From positions 806,001 through 870,000 of the forward strand of contig JAQOOI010000070.1 in NCBI GenBank assembly GCA_028554645.1: 64,000 nucleotides of DNA, given 5' to 3'. The stretch is from Omphalotus guepiniiformis. Its lineage: Eukaryota; Basidiomycota; Agaricomycetes; Agaricales; Omphalotaceae. The stretch's first letter is position 1. Every line of letters begins with the position of its first letter. The notes under the pieces were generated by a model, which saw only the letters and a program-made list of their open reading frames with translations, did no database searches and was not told the origin of the DNA. Below, piece after piece: positions 11,532-24,472 of this stretch. The position numbers were made by a program, and so were the translations under genes.

Positions 11532-11614
11532 TGGTAGCAAAAGCATACATACATTTGTACAAGTAGAAAGTTACATGAATCAACACTTTAGATATACAAC
11601 GTCCGCGCGAACGC

Positions 11615-13467
11615 CTAATTATAATGCTTAACAACAACCCCATTAATAACCTCCTCCTCAACACCCTTCTCCTTCTCACTAGCCTTCAACTCCGATACCC
11701 CATACTTACTCGTCCTGGCTTTACGCCATTCACCCATTGTAGGTGCATCTTCGTCGGCGAATCGGCGGGTTATACCTATGCGTTGGAGAACTGGACTAGA
11801 GGAAAGAGGGAGGAGTTGGAGGGTATCGTCGATGGAGCAGAAGTAGAATACTCCGAGACGGGTGTGGGACTGTTGGGAGGGGGGAGGGCGGACGACTCTG
11901 TGAGTGAGGGGGTGGGAGCGAGGGGGAGTCAGAGGACGGATGGTTGGGATGGTAATGGACTGGACTGACCTGTGAATAGTAGCGCGATAAAGACCTCCAG
12001 AAAGAAATTCCATCGCGTCGCCTGCGTTGACGACCTACAATGACATACATATAAGTTTCATTACGTACACCGTAAAAACGCAATATGTCAGAACACCGAA
12101 ACTTCGCACTCGCACACATACATAATGATACTTAAGTGGAAAGAAGTGAAGTAAACTCACAATCGCGTTATCAACATGTTTAACCCACTTCCACGATCCG
12201 TCACGATCGAGGATTTGGAGTGCGGAGACTGGTTGGCTGTATAGGATTGTTATTGTGCCAAAGTCTAAGTATAGTATTTCATTCGGTTAGATTTTTTTTT
12301 CTTTTTTTGTTTGAGGGGAAGGAGGTAAGGACTCGAACTCACCGGTGTGGCCTTTAAGCCAGACACCTTTTGATTTTTCTTCTTCTTCGGGTGAGCGGGG
12401 GTAGCTGTGACGGGTAGAGGGATGAGTTAAGTTATGTAGATGGTTAGGAGGTGTAGTACGTACTATTTCATGAACCTAACTGGGCGGGGACAGTAAGTAC
12501 AACGTTTAATTTGGATCGAACGCCGTTCGTAGATGTGGAAACCGTGACTCACCATACGTCTCCGAACCACCTTCCCATTTATGTTTTTCGACGAATGTTT
12601 CTTCTGGGAGTTCGAGGCCTAGTGCTAAGAGGCTGTCGAGCGGATAAGCGGAAAGGGGATTTGTGTCAGTATCTCGTGTACCCATGGTGAAAGGACGCAA
12701 GTCGGGATCCTATCCCCGAGGACTCACCGTAAAATCGGATGAAGAACGTTCATATGAGTCTGGCGAGCGAATGCATCGATTTCTGGGAGGAGAGGTCTGA
12801 GAGCTGTTGGGTGAGGTCGTTTGGTTACGTCGCGGTTGACTGGGTGAGGGTACGATAAGGCCCGCGGGTAAGTAAGTAAGGAGTAGAGGCCCCTTACTGT
12901 TGTAGTTCTCGACTTGATCGCGTACGCCTCCTTCAATGTGCTATGTAACAACTCAGCTAAACTCGTTGAACCTGCAGATGAGGAACCGCGGCCATAACAT
13001 ACCCAATACTGTCGAGGTTTATACCCCTGATAAGACCCCGTAGTCTTCTGACTTCCCATATACTTTTCTTTTTCCTCTTCTGGAACTTGAGAAAAGGGAA
13101 CGTCGGCGATGTCGAACATACGCTCCATCTGCAACCGTACGTGGGGTGCATTAGTTTAAATTTCGAACCCACCGTATGACGCAACTGAGAATCGGACTTT
13201 GGACGGACCTGTGCTTTTGAGTATCCATGATTAATGATATAGAAGAAACCCTGGTTTGACATCGCTTCGCGGACTTGAAGTGATAGTTCGAGGCGGCCTT
13301 CGGGGGTGTTGGCTTTTGAGAGGTCGATCAGGAGTAGGGACGCATAATCCACTAGAAGTACATGTTAGTTTGGTCGCGATGGAAGTGAGGATTGGGTTCG
13401 TACGAGGTTCTGTAGCCACTGGTGCAGGGACGTAGTGAGGGATTTGAGGAAGAGTTAAACTTGGCAT
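11615..13467 (-). CDS. 2-oxoglutarate/Fe(II) dioxygenase, isopenicillin-N-synthase-like
   Basis: Eleven exons join in frame to 365 residues: 13404-13467, 13209-13351, 13003-13128, 12898-12940, 12728-12839, 12553-12632, 12464-12479, 12343-12404, 12161-12264, 11970-12034 and 11615-11897. The N-terminal DIOX_N-type region has AMSNQGFFYIINHG. The jelly-roll core carries the iron triad, GHTD (the Asp codon is split by an intron) and RATIHR, and RLGVFYF supplies the Arg that binds the 2-oxoglutarate carboxylate. All ligands are present, so it is probably active. The substrate cannot be told; relatives oxidise peptides, gibberellins or other small molecules. Exon 7 is only 16 nt. Confidence 0.88.
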
Positions 13468-13700
13468 GATATGATACGATATGAGATGAGTGTAGACTTG
13501 CAGGTTGTGAGATATCTGTATTTACTTACTTTATACGTGGAGAGTGTGAATGAATTACGCCATTTCAGAAGGTTTTGGTGTTGGGATTTGATCATCAGTG
13601 CTATGGAAGATGGCGTAGATGGCGTAGAGTGAGTATTATTATATGGATCGTCATCGGAAAGATGCTGAAATAGCATGACATTACTTGCAGTGACTACAAC

Positions 13701-13772
13701 AGCAGCATGGCGCAGTGGTAGCGCGCGGGGCCCATAACCCCGAGGTCACTTGATCGAAACAAGTTGCTGCTA
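13701..13772 (+). tRNA. Initiator tRNA-Met (CAT)
   Basis: A 72-nt cloverleaf. The acceptor arms AGCAGCA and TGCTGCT pair perfectly. The anticodon stem CGGGG/CCCCG encloses the loop CCCATAA, with anticodon CAT at 13733-13735. The T arm contains ATCGAAA rather than the elongator TTCGANT, which with the C before the anticodon is diagnostic of eukaryotic initiator tRNA. No intron. It sits between the dioxygenase gene and the SNF5 gene. Confidence 0.95.
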
Positions 13773-14035
13773 TGTAACTCATGCACTTCTGTTTTTTTAT
13801 GTAATCATCCGACGTCGCGTCGGTGTGTCGGGAGGGCGGGAATGTAGCTAGGATAAATAGAATATCGAGTCTGGACTTGAATATGACCCTGAAGAGCAGC
13901 AGAGACGTAAGACTGCAAATATTTCTAACGGACGAAATGACAATCGAATCGATTCCGAAGACTCTCATCCCCTCTTGATCTCAGATCTAGATCATCCAAA
14001 TTACTATTCCCCTTGCCGTTTATGACCAACCGTCT

Positions 14036-14120
14036 CTTCTTTTCCGTATGTCTCTCTCTTTCCACTCTCCCAATTCATCCTCCCCTCTCCTCTCCCCTCC
14101 TCTCCTCCACCCAGGGAGAG
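14036..14120 (+). promoter_or_regulatory. Polypyrimidine tract upstream of SNF5
   Basis: A strongly C/T-biased strand (repeats of TCTCC and CCTCTCC) runs through about 14036-14110, with more CT-rich DNA at 14330-14475 just before the start codon. CT-rich blocks near transcription starts are typical of highly expressed or housekeeping fungal genes. No TATA box is evident. The exact start of transcription cannot be seen. Confidence 0.35.
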
Positions 14121-14498
14121 AGAGGGTAGCCTGCCAGAAAAGGAAAGCACGTGATTCAAACCCTTTGCCCAGTGTAACAGTGTGACGTGGTGTGACAGAT
14201 TCGTTGACTCGGTGAGTTGCAGTTTGTTGCGCCAGGCTGCTTTATCCGCACGCAAGCATTTTTGTCACTTGGGTGGTAAAAAAACAGTGCCTACTTTTCC
14301 GACGTCCCGAGTCCCGAGTCTGGTGCGTTGCCGTTCCGTCCGTCCTCCCCTCCTCGTCCCCTTCCTCCGTGTTCCTCGTTCCCCTTCCCCAGTCTTACTA
14401 TTCCCACCCTAGCTTTCCGCATATTTCTTCATTTTCCCCCCAATCCTTTCTCCCTCGACTTTCCTTATATTCCCTTCGAATGTCATAACCTTACCGAC

Positions 14499-17400
14499 AT
14501 GAACGCAAATATCAACGAGATGGGCTTGAATGGCGTTGGCATGTCCGGTATCAACTCTATTGGTATCGGTATGGGCGGTGCTGGTATCGGCATGAACAAT
14601 ATCGGGAACATGGGTCTTGGCGGCTCAGGCGGCTCAATAAATCCAATGATAGCTATGGGTGGTGCTGGTGGTATGAATCCTTCTATGGGAATGGGGATGG
14701 GTATGGGTATGAGTGGTATGAATCGAGGCGCTACCGGAGCTGGTGTCAATCCTGCTCAGTTAATGGGTGCTATGAATGGCAATGGTGGTGCTGGTGGTAT
14801 CCCCATGATGCCAATGTCAGGCGCCGGCATGTCCCCAACCCAACATCTCCAACAACAGCAGCACCAACGTGACCGCGAGCATCAGATGCAAGCTATGCAG
14901 CAAAGTCATCAACAGCGTGGTGGAATGGGCATGGGCCCAGGTATGAATTCAATGAATAGTATGGGTTTGGGAGGTTATGGTCCTGGTAGTGGTGGTGGTG
15001 GAATGAACTCGATGAACAATATGAATCCTATGGGTTCTGGTGGAGGTTACGCTGGGGGCTTGGGTATGGGTGGTATTAATCCCTCTGCTCTCGCTTCTTC
15101 ACCTACGTCTACTTCGGGTGGTATGATGAATAACGCTGGCCATGGTGATTCTATCGCTCGTCCGGGAACTGGCATGTCCATGTCGAATAGTATGAGTGGA
15201 ATGTCGGGCGGGATGGGCGGTATGATGGGTACACATCATCCTTCGAATCAACACGCACAACAATCACAACAACAACATTCCTCTCAGCAGCATCCAGGTT
15301 CACATCAACAACCAGGAGGCAACGTCTACCCTTCTTCACATGGCGGACAAGGTCAAAACCAATCGTCTAATGCTATGCATCCTCTAGGTGGCGGTGGCTC
15401 CTCTCATCCTTCTCATCCCTCTCAGCATCCTTCTGGTGGTGGTGGTGGCGTCGGCGGCGCAGGCATGAATCCCATGTCGGTTCTACAAGGTGTTGCCCCT
15501 GCCCATTTCGCTCAGATGCTCAACGCGATGAACATCTCAATGGAAAAATGGTCCTCGATGCCTTCGCAGGACAAACATACCGTACTCACCAAGATGGCGA
15601 TATTCGTTAGGCAACAACAACAACAGCAGCAGCAGCAACAGCAGGCCCAACAACAACAGCAGGCCCAACAGAATCAACAGAACGCGAGTGGGAATAACGC
15701 TGGGAATCATCAGTCGCTTCCTGGCGCGCAAGGTCAGAGTCAAAGTCAGGGTATGCAAGGTGGTGGAGGGCTTCACCCGGGACAACCAGGTCCAGGAGGG
15801 AATTACTATGATCGAGAGGCGCAGCAGCAGGCTAGGGCAGCTGCTAGTACTGGTGCTGCTTCGCCTGATGGGTCTGCAGGTGGCGGACAGGGTCATTTAG
15901 GACAAAGGCCTGGGAGCTCGGCTGGTGATGGTATGATGGGACTTGGAATGAGTACGATGCCACCTCCGCCGAGACCTTCTACGGCGATGGGTATGGGTCC
16001 TAGAAATCCTATGGGGTTGGGTGAGTACCATAAGCAAGGTTTTTTCTTGGGTGGGTTTATTGACGAGTGGTTGTTTTTTGTAGGTATGCCTGGGACACCA
16101 AGTAATATGGCTAATATGTCTGGGATGAATAGTATGGGTGGCGGGATGCCGAATATGGGTAATGCTATGCCTAATATGGTCATGAATATGTCTCGTCCTG
16201 GGACAGCGATGGGTGTGCGTACGGGGAATATGAATATGATGGTAAGTCAATCGTGTCTTTCTTATCCTTCATTCTTATTTTCCCTTTTCTTTGTTCTTTA
16301 TTTGCATGTTTACTCCGTGACTATTCATGGGCTAACCATTTTTTCTTTGTTCGTGTGTTTGTGCTTTGGTTTTGCTTTCATGGTCACGTTAGTCAATGGG
16401 TCCTATGGGGATGAACTCGATGGGTGGCATGAATCCTATGAGTATGGTGAGTGTAGTGGTTTAAATACGTGTGGTTTTACCTGGGTTCTTTTTTTTTACT
16501 TTGTGTCCTTTTTCCTCGTACTCTCTATACATATGCGTTTCATATCTGTATTTGTTGCTGACAATCGTGTACTCTACAGGGAATGAATATGCAAAACATG
16601 CAACGACACCCCTCCGGTTCTCTCCCCCCACCACCTCGCTCAACTGGTACCCCTGGCCCTGGCTCACCCAGAGCAGGTAGTATGCGGCCGCCTAGTCGAG
16701 CAATGAGCGTATCATCAGTCGGTGGTGTCGATGGCGGAATGAACGGATATCCCGTACCACCCGGAACGCCAAAACACCCTCAACAAGGTCCTCAGGGTAT
16801 GCAAGCTCCTGGAACTCCACAAATGGGTCACGGTATGCCTGGTATGGGATCACAGGGTCCTCACAGTCTTCAGCATTCTCAGCAATCCCAACAACATCAT
16901 GGGATGCAGCAGCAGTCACAACAATCGCAGCATCCTGGTCAGAATCAGAACGCGCAGGCTGGTGGTTCGGGAGCGCAACATCAGGGTAGTCCGCCTCCTC
17001 ATACTCCGACGATGTCGGGTTCAGGAGGTCAGGGAGGTCCTGGATCTCCTGGTCTTGGTGGTGCGCCGGGAACACCTTATACGCGTGATCGGTCTGCGAG
17101 CGTTTCGGCACCGGGGATGCCTCAGGGTGGACCTGGTGGAGCGATGGGTACGCCTAGTAGACGAGGGACGCCTGTTCCGAATATGCTCAAGAGGAAAGCG
17201 TCTGGGATGGAATCGCCTAGAATGCTTGGTGCGAGTTTAAGTGGGATGGGTCCACCTAGTGGAGTTCCTGCTCATGGACTTGGACCGACTTCTGGGCCTG
17301 GGTCTGTACCGCCTGGCATGCAGAATGGGAGGCCGATGTCGTCTGGGGGTGGTCCGGGAATGAATAGTTTGAGCGGGATGGGTGGAATGAGTGGGAATAT

Positions 17401-20400
17401 GAATATGAATATGAGTGCTGGTGCGTCGATGGTGAGACCTGGGACGGCGGGTGAACTGTTGCCTCCGATGCCTAATTCTGCGCCTGGGAGTGTACAGAGT
17501 CTTGCGCAGGCTCAAGCTGGACAGATTCTATCGCATCCGCCTCAAACTCCGCGACAGGCTTCGTTGCCCCCGCCAGGGAGTGTTGCGTCACCGCAGAAGG
17601 ATGGAATGGGTTTGAATGCGATGGGACCTGTTGGTATGGGCTTGGGTATGAATGTACCTGGTGGGATGGCTAAACCTGGTTTACCGTCTACTCCGACAAG
17701 AATGGCATCTATGCCTCCGATGGGTACCCCCGGTCCTGTTCCCAACACCGCCACTCCAGGTGTCCCTGTCACTGCTGCATCTCAGGCTTCTGCCGGGCAC
17801 TTGACTGGCCCTAATTCCGCGTCTCAACAACCACAACAACCCCAGGCTCCCGTTGTCGTTCCCCAACTTCCGCCTCTACCTGCTGGTGTGAAACTCAACC
17901 CTGCCGTTACACGCGTTCAGCCTGTCCCACTCGTCGGCTCAGACAAGACGATCCCGCTCTTGACTCCCGAAGAAATCGAGGACATCAAAAAGTGGCAAAA
18001 AGTCGACGCGTCTTATGAGGGGCTGTACAAGACCACGCGGGAGAAAATGGAGATTGAGTTGAAGGGGGATCCGAGGGCTGATCCAAGGGATGTGATGTCT
18101 GTTTTGGATTCGGGCGAGTTTGGGAATATTGGAGGGAAGGGAGGGGTGTATGGTAAGATGGGACTCAAGTGGTGGGAGAAGGGCGCGTTGAGTGTCAATC
18201 CTGGTGCGAGGTTTAGGAGGACGAGGGAGACTTTTGATATTAGGTATCCTGGGAGGGGACGGAGGGATGGACAGCATCATGGTAGGAGTAAGAAAGGGTC
18301 GAGGAGAGAGGGCTTGAGGATGTAAGTGGTTTCACATTGAACGGCTTTCTTTTTTGTTTAAGTGATGCTGATTGGTTGTTTCTTTGTTACCGTCTATCCC
18401 TTTTACAGTCCCCGTCGGTTGGCCCACGAAGACGCTATTCGCCCCGAGCAGCTAGTACCGATTCGGTTGGAATTTGACGTGGAACATCACAAGATGCGAG
18501 ATACCTTTGTCTGGAATTTGAACGGTGCATATTCAAAACGCTTCTCATAATGCGAAAATCGAACACTGAACTTTGTTTTGTTATATTCTTAGATCCTGTG
18601 GTAACTGCAGAAGATTTTGCCCAATCAGTCGTTGACGACTATCAACTGGCACCTTCGTATCATGCGGTCATTGTCAAGTCTATTCAAGATCAACTGAGTG
18701 ATTATAAGGCTCACTCGGCTTTATATGACGGTGAAGCCGGCGAGTATCATGACGACGGAGAATCGTCTCCGATAAAAGGGAGCTTGGACGAAGGGAGTGC
18801 TTCTTGGTGGGAGGCTTGGCGCAAGAGGCTGAGAACAGAGTACGGGTTTGTCAAGACCGGCAAGAGCGCTGGCAAGGGGAAAAAGAAGAGAAAAGTCAGT
18901 GGTGTCAAAGAAGAGCGACCGGAAGATGCGGATGTTGAGGATCATGACGTTCCCGACCCTTTCGGTGATGAGAAGCCGATGACAGTAGAAGAGTTTGAGT
19001 TGGACGAAAAACAGATGTCAGAGGAGATGAGGATATTAATCAAGGTAGGTTCTCATGTATTTTTCTTCTCTTTATATGTCTGTGGGAGATGCTGAGATGA
19101 GTCATTTGTTCAAGCTTGATATCATTGTTGGATCCATGAAGCTGGATGATCAGTTTGAATGGGACCTCGACAACTTGACGGCGTCTCCAGAGCAGTTTGC
19201 TGAGATTTACACGCAGGATCTCGGTCTTGGTGGCGAGTTCCGGTGAGCTGTGATTTTCAGATATTCATTGAATTTTTTTGTTCACATGCCACATTCTCTA
19301 CAGGACGGCTATCGCTCATTCCATCAGAGAGCAAATTCAAACTTATCAGAAATCATTGTTCCTGGTTGGTCACCCCTCCGATGGTTCACCGATTCAAGAC
19401 GAAGATCTACGCTCTGCATTCCTTCCCAGTCTAGTCGAAGGCGCTCGAGCGATGGACCAAGTCCAGTCCTACACTCCGCTGCTCAATTACCTTAGTGACG
19501 GGGAGTTGGACAGGAACGAAAAGGAACGTGATAAGGATATGAACAGGCGACGGAAGAGGAATACCAGAGGCAGGAGAGGTGTCAACTTACCTGATCGGGA
19601 ACCTATCAGGACATACCGTACACCTGCCATTGGTTTCCCAGAGCTGGATGCCGCTACGCTCGCATTGGCTGCTGCTGCAAGTGCACCTATGTCTCGCAGA
19701 GCCGCAGCCGCAGCTGCCTCATTAACTATCGCCAATATGGTTGCTTCAGAGAACGGGACGCCCCTGCTACCTCAAACCCTTCCTGCAGCGCCTCAGCCAC
19801 CTCCAACTGTCGTCAAGGAAAAGAAACCCAAAGGAATGTTCAAAGCACCGCCTGTTCCTCCTTCCGTTTTTCGGCCCCGCGCTCAGATCAGTACTCCCAC
19901 GCCGACTACAGCTGCTGATGTATCGAGTCTACCTGCACCGTTAGAAAATGATCCCCCACCATCAATCAGTGCTCCTGATAGTAGACTATCGAGAGTTATT
20001 ACTGCGAAACGTGCGAAGGAGCTCGAGCGAGAGGCCAAGGAAAAAGAGTTTGCTGATGGACAGCATCCTAACTTCATTGACGGTGTTTGGCACTGCTCCA
20101 ATTGTGGTTGCCCGGAAAGCATTGCCATCGGACGGAGAAAGGGACCTTTGGGTGATAAATCGCAATGTGGTACTTGTGGTAACGTCTTTTCCTTTTGATT
20201 GTTCTAAAGTGAGTGATACTAAGATACCAATAGGTAAATTCTGGCATCGACATCGTCGTCCACGCCCTTGCGAGTACAATACTGACCCGGATTTCCACAC
20301 CAATATCAAGCACGAAACAGATATCGCAAAGACATTCGCCAAGAAGAAGGGTGGAGCTGCTGCGCTCCGTGCTCAAAGCAACACTGTCGCGTCGACCCCT

Positions 20401-21114
20401 GCTGAAGATCGTTCCGAGCCTCAAACTCCGGGCCGACGGAAAGGGGAGTCTGAAGCACCGTCGAGACAATCACCGCCGCCCTCTCGTGCAGATGATGATA
20501 GAGCTGCCTCTCCAATGTCTACTGCCTCAAGTGCCTCTGAGCCTCCGCTTGCACAGAGGGTGAAGTTGAATGGCATTGCGAAAACTGGTACACCTCGCGC
20601 ATCGCCTCGACCATCTTCAGAATCAGCTAAACCTTTGTCAGAGGCAAATAACAAAGAAGAACAAGAAAAGGAGAAATCTACCAGTCATTCTATACCCCCG
20701 CCCTCATCGACTGCCCAGAGTCCTCCAGTCCCCCCGATGTCACCAACAAAGTCATGGGTAAGCCTCCACGTTTGCTATTTGTATGATTAGCAAGGCCCTT
20801 ATGTTGGTATTCTTAGCCTCCGCAGTGGCTCACTACCGCCATGCAAGGGACTCAAGTCAAATACCCCAATGATAAGTTTGAAGTTGTGCTGCGGAAGGTG
20901 AACGATAGTAACAACGCTGAATGGCGTATAAAATGTGTAGATTGTCCTGGGAAGGTATGCCGCGTTAGGTCCTATCCTCGGTCGGATCTGGAGCTCATAT
21001 TTCTTTACTTTCTAGTTGTATAAACCGGGCCCAGGAGAGACCCTATCAAACTTTGAAGTACATCTAAAGAACCGGCAGCATCGCCAACGTGTAGATGACC
21101 GTGTTGGCAGATGA
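14499..21114 (+). CDS. SNF5: SNF5/SMARCB1-type SWI/SNF chromatin-remodelling subunit
   Basis: Eleven exons (14499-16020, 16084-16241, 16393-16446, 16580-18321, 18409-18524, 18593-19044, 19115-19242, 19304-20178, 20234-20757, 20817-20954, 21016-21114) give about 1935 residues. The first ~1050 residues are low complexity, rich in Met, Gly, Asn, Gln and Pro, with a polyglutamine tract near 15613-15680. The SNF5 domain follows: RPEQLVPIRLEFDVEHHKMR, DTFVWNLND, then KLDDQFEWDLDNL and GEFRTAIAHSIREQ. A GATA-like zinc finger comes next (CSNCGCPES ... CGTCGKFWHRH), then a basic tail. SNF5 is a core subunit of nucleosome-remodelling complexes in the nucleus. Yeast Snf5 also has a Gln-rich N-terminus, so the layout is family-typical, though long. 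ATG 14499 is the first ATG in this frame. Confidence 0.9.
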
Positions 21115-21739
21115 TCTCCCATGCATTTGCTTATTTCCTTTTTTTTCCTTGTCTATCTCGCCCAAGTCCATGTCTAAAGTTTTACTACAGTGTTGTTGTC
21201 TCTTTCTCTCGTTATAATAAGCTCTGTGTATTGTTATCTGATTCGCTTGTTTTGTAATTATGAATGCAGCACCGGAATATACAGTTTCTTTCACACTCAC
21301 GGACTCGGTTTTGGTTATGAACGTTGAACGTTCTGTTGTGGCTGTGTACATGGCATTTACTTCTCACTGCGGTTAGCTTTGCCTCTGTTCAGCTTGAAGC
21401 TTGAAGCATAAGCTTAAAGGCTCAAAATGCCTCTATCTGTGCTTTGCTATCGAGTTTTGCCGCTCTCTTTTCCACAAAAATGTCCCAAATTTCGACTCAA
21501 ACAAATCTTTTACCTACTGTACTCAAACAGACACCGAGAGCCTACAGAACTTTTACAGTCACCGGGTGGCTAGCGACCCTACCTAACTCCCCAACCTTAA
21601 TCCTATCTGTCATGTAATCCCGGCGGCGCAGGCTTATGTGGATTTTTGGTGTCTTCTTTGGTGGGTCCACAATCATGCAATCGAGTATAAAAGTAGACAC
21701 AAACTCTTCCCTTGCGCACAGTTCTCACCCATCACTGGT
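21115..21739. other. Intergenic stretch between SNF5 and the MYND gene
   Basis: Holds the 3' region of SNF5 and the promoter region of the next gene. No conserved open frame, RNA gene or repeat was seen. A short AGTATAAAAGT element at about 21684-21694 lies some 50 bp before the ATG at 21740 and is a plausible TATA box. Confidence 0.45.
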
Positions 21740-23237
21740 ATGCCCAAATCACCTTCCTATCGTCAGAATCGCGTCGAGTGGAATAAAGCATGGGAGAAAG
21801 AACTGGATATCATCTACGGAACTTCACAGGAGATACGTTTGCGACCAGGTGTAAAGCCTTCGAGCCTACTGGATTGGAAGAACCTGCCTTCTATTACTGA
21901 TCGCGATGTACAAGTCTGGCATCAGTTAAAGGGTCAGCTGTGCACTCTTCAGCGAGACCTGTCCAAAAAGGTATCCCTCAGATTCGCAGAGAACGACTTT
22001 GCAGAGGTTTGGAAAAAGTGCACTGCCAAAGAAAGGGAGAAGTGGATGTTGGAGGGGTTATGTCGAACGTGCGATGCCACTTTCGATTTCGAAGACATGA
22101 GGAGACTCGCACCAGAGACGAAGCTGGCTAGGCTTAATTTTCAATCCGGACAAGGATTCCTTGATCTCATTGGGAAGCTCGTACTCCAGGATATCGAGAC
22201 GATTCCTGAGGAATTCCGTACTGTTCCGAATGTCGTTTATGATACCCTGAATGGCCGTACGATGGAAGCCAATGACAGGCATCATGATCAGGCTTACCAG
22301 TATTTCCAGCGGGCGAACGACTGCCGCCGCATGCTGTTCCTCACTCTTTTTACATGGAAGACTCTCCTTGCATTTGTACGTATGTTTCTTGATTGGTATC
22401 GATTCCTCACAACTAATGTCAAACTTTCAGTATGGAGAGTCCGAAGAATGTGTCGTGATGAAAGTTCATGATAGTAAAGATCCCTACTCAGACGTCAAGA
22501 AACGTGCTCGTGAAACTGGGGAGAAGAATTTTATCAAGCAAATCCGGCAGGCAAAGCCTGCTTGCACTTCTTGTGGACGTACTGCAGAGCGAGCCGAAGT
22601 TTCCAATCTTCAGGCATGCCAGCGATGTAAAAGCATTGACCGCTACGTCTATTACTGCTCCAAGTAAGCACTGCTCAAATTCTGAGTTTGTTAACGTTTA
22701 ACCCAGGTCCCACTTGACAGGGAATGCCAGGTGAAAGATTGGAAGACTGGACATCCTCCACACAAGACTATCTGCGGTGACAAAGCCGCGTATATCAATT
22801 CCATGCTAGAACCTAATCAGGCAGCGTCAGTTCCCGGCGGCAGCCAAGAAAGCGGGCAATCTTCTGACACTTCTAATGCCGATTTGGACGATGAATGGGG
22901 AAACGTAGAGCCTGGCTTCACTCGACTGCCTGCGCTACTGCATCAGCTCAAAGTCCTGAAGGAAAATCCCCATGCTGATTATATCTTCGTTCGACCTTAT
23001 CCGCTGGAGGACGCGGGGTTTGTGGTACAAAATGCGACAGCTAAAGCATTGTTCAAAATGTGCTTGAAACGCGCGGTATGTAGCCCTGCGCCTTCCGCGG
23101 TCTTGGTTATGTACACGATACTTGAGAAAGCGGCGAGTAGTGTTGACAATTACGGGAAATTGGCTTTAAAGAAACAGTTACAGAGGGAATATGGTTTTGA
23201 TATCGATGCTCTTGATGCGATAGCGAAAACGAAGTAA
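21740..23237 (+). CDS. MYND-type zinc-finger protein
   Basis: Three exons (21740-22375, 22431-22663, 22721-23237) give 461 residues. The N-terminal ~210 residues are unrecognised. Residues ~250-310 form a MYND finger: CTSCG, then CQRC, then YYCSKECQVKDW, then HPPHKTIC, giving the expected Cys/His pairs across the exon 2/3 junction. MYND fingers bind proline-rich peptides in partner proteins. The C-terminal part contains an alpha-helical region without a known enzyme motif, and no SET domain is present. Such MYND-only proteins are numerous in mushroom genomes, with unknown roles. The start MPKSPSYRQ is chosen because the upstream part of the frame is hydrophobic and non-conserved in character. 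Confidence 0.8.
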
Positions 23238-23645
23238 CTAGAAATGCTAGGTCCTTTGCTATGCTATGTGTGTGTATACTAGGTTGCTTTGATGACAAGG
23301 ATTTCTTCGCACTTGTGGAGTGCTATTCCCAATTATGACTTTGGTGTAATCCGCCTACGTGCCTTCTACTCAGCCTCACCTTAACAGACAAACAGGGCAA
23401 GACGCTAATTGTATCATGCCCGAGCACTTGATAGCGCGATCGTCGTGGTCGTACTTTAGGAGAGCATCGTGAACGTTATCCTTCCAACATCACATGAAGC
23501 TGTACTGGAGCGGGACGAAGACGTCTCTTAGTACTCGGACATTCATGCCGCACATTCCCAGTCAAGCAGGTCGAATGCAACGTATCAGCTTATAATACGC
23601 CTTGGCCGAGCGATCATCGATAAGACTATATAAACAGAGAACAAA
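23238..23645. other. Convergent intergenic stretch
   Basis: Lies between the 3' ends of the MYND gene (+) and the small protein gene (-). I see nothing in it beyond presumptive 3' untranslated sequence. Confidence 0.5.
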
Positions 23646-24207
23646 TCAAACAGAACACTGAGAAACATAGTACTGGTAACCCTTGTAGCTTGGGTATGCA
23701 GCCTGGTTAATCAGTGCATATGAGAAGCACTCCCTCTCAAGGCTATCAACATCGGGACAGTCAATGACCTGTTTAGCATGCAAACGCCTAACAGCCTCAC
23801 GAAACCAAACCCGACATGTGAATTTTTCCTCTCGCTGTCTATCGATTTCTGGGACTTCCATCGGGATGGGCTCGAGGATACTCTGGAACACGTCTGTTGC
23901 GACGTGTAAGGGATCGAGGCTACCTGCAACGTATACCGTATACATCATTGATAGTCCTTCACACTAAATGTTCACGAGAGCTATATAACTCACCGATCTT
24001 AATGGCAGCAGAGACAGTAGCAGGCTGCTCATTGATGAGATTGTGGAGCGGAATGGGGTTCTCAAACCACCAGTGGCCAGCGCTCCCCTTTGCGTGGTAC
24101 TTGGCTGCATTCTCGTCATTAATGGGGACGCAGATGGCCCAGTGAAAAGTGTCGGGGTCAGCGCGAGAGAACAAGACAGCTAAGATGTCGCCGACAACGA
24201 GTGACAT
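23646..24207 (-). CDS. Small conserved fungal protein of unknown function
   Basis: Two exons (23994-24207, 23646-23923) give 163 residues. The sequence begins MSLVVGDILAVLFSRADPDT and continues with FHWAICVPI, GHWWFENP and then CRVWFREAVRRLHA. This pattern (a short beta-rich N-terminus with conserved HWA and WFE motifs and a C-terminal CRVWFREA-type helix) resembles a widespread family of uncharacterised Agaricomycete proteins. I cannot attach a biochemical function. No signal peptide or membrane helix is apparent. ATG 24207 is preferred over an upstream in-frame ATG because the conserved part begins there. Confidence 0.65.
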
Positions 24208-24472
24208 GGTGGCTGGCGTTGTACAACTTGTACATTGAGCCGCCCACAAAGCGTGGAATCAACCACGACTCGGAGTGTGAAGTACAGCTTAATCGATCTA
24301 GAATGAGTACTTCTGGTCAGTAGAGGATAAAAGAAGTCAGGGTCGTCACCTACTGCTACTGAAAGGGGGATCGTTACTGGCAGGGAGTTACATAACTTTA
24401 CCACCGGCAGCAGCTGATCATCTTACACAACAAGTTACTAAATACTCTGCTTTGACATTCAAAAACTACTTC

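Noticed and set aside
9153..13467. A biosynthetic gene cluster made of NmrA-like, epoxide hydrolase and dioxygenase genes.
   Set aside because: No backbone enzyme (polyketide synthase, NRPS, terpene synthase) is present in the window, and housekeeping genes follow directly.
14483..14749. Minus-strand Ile/Pro-rich frames opposite the SNF5 N-terminus.
   Set aside because: They are the reverse reading of a Met/Gly-rich repeat region, not independent genes.
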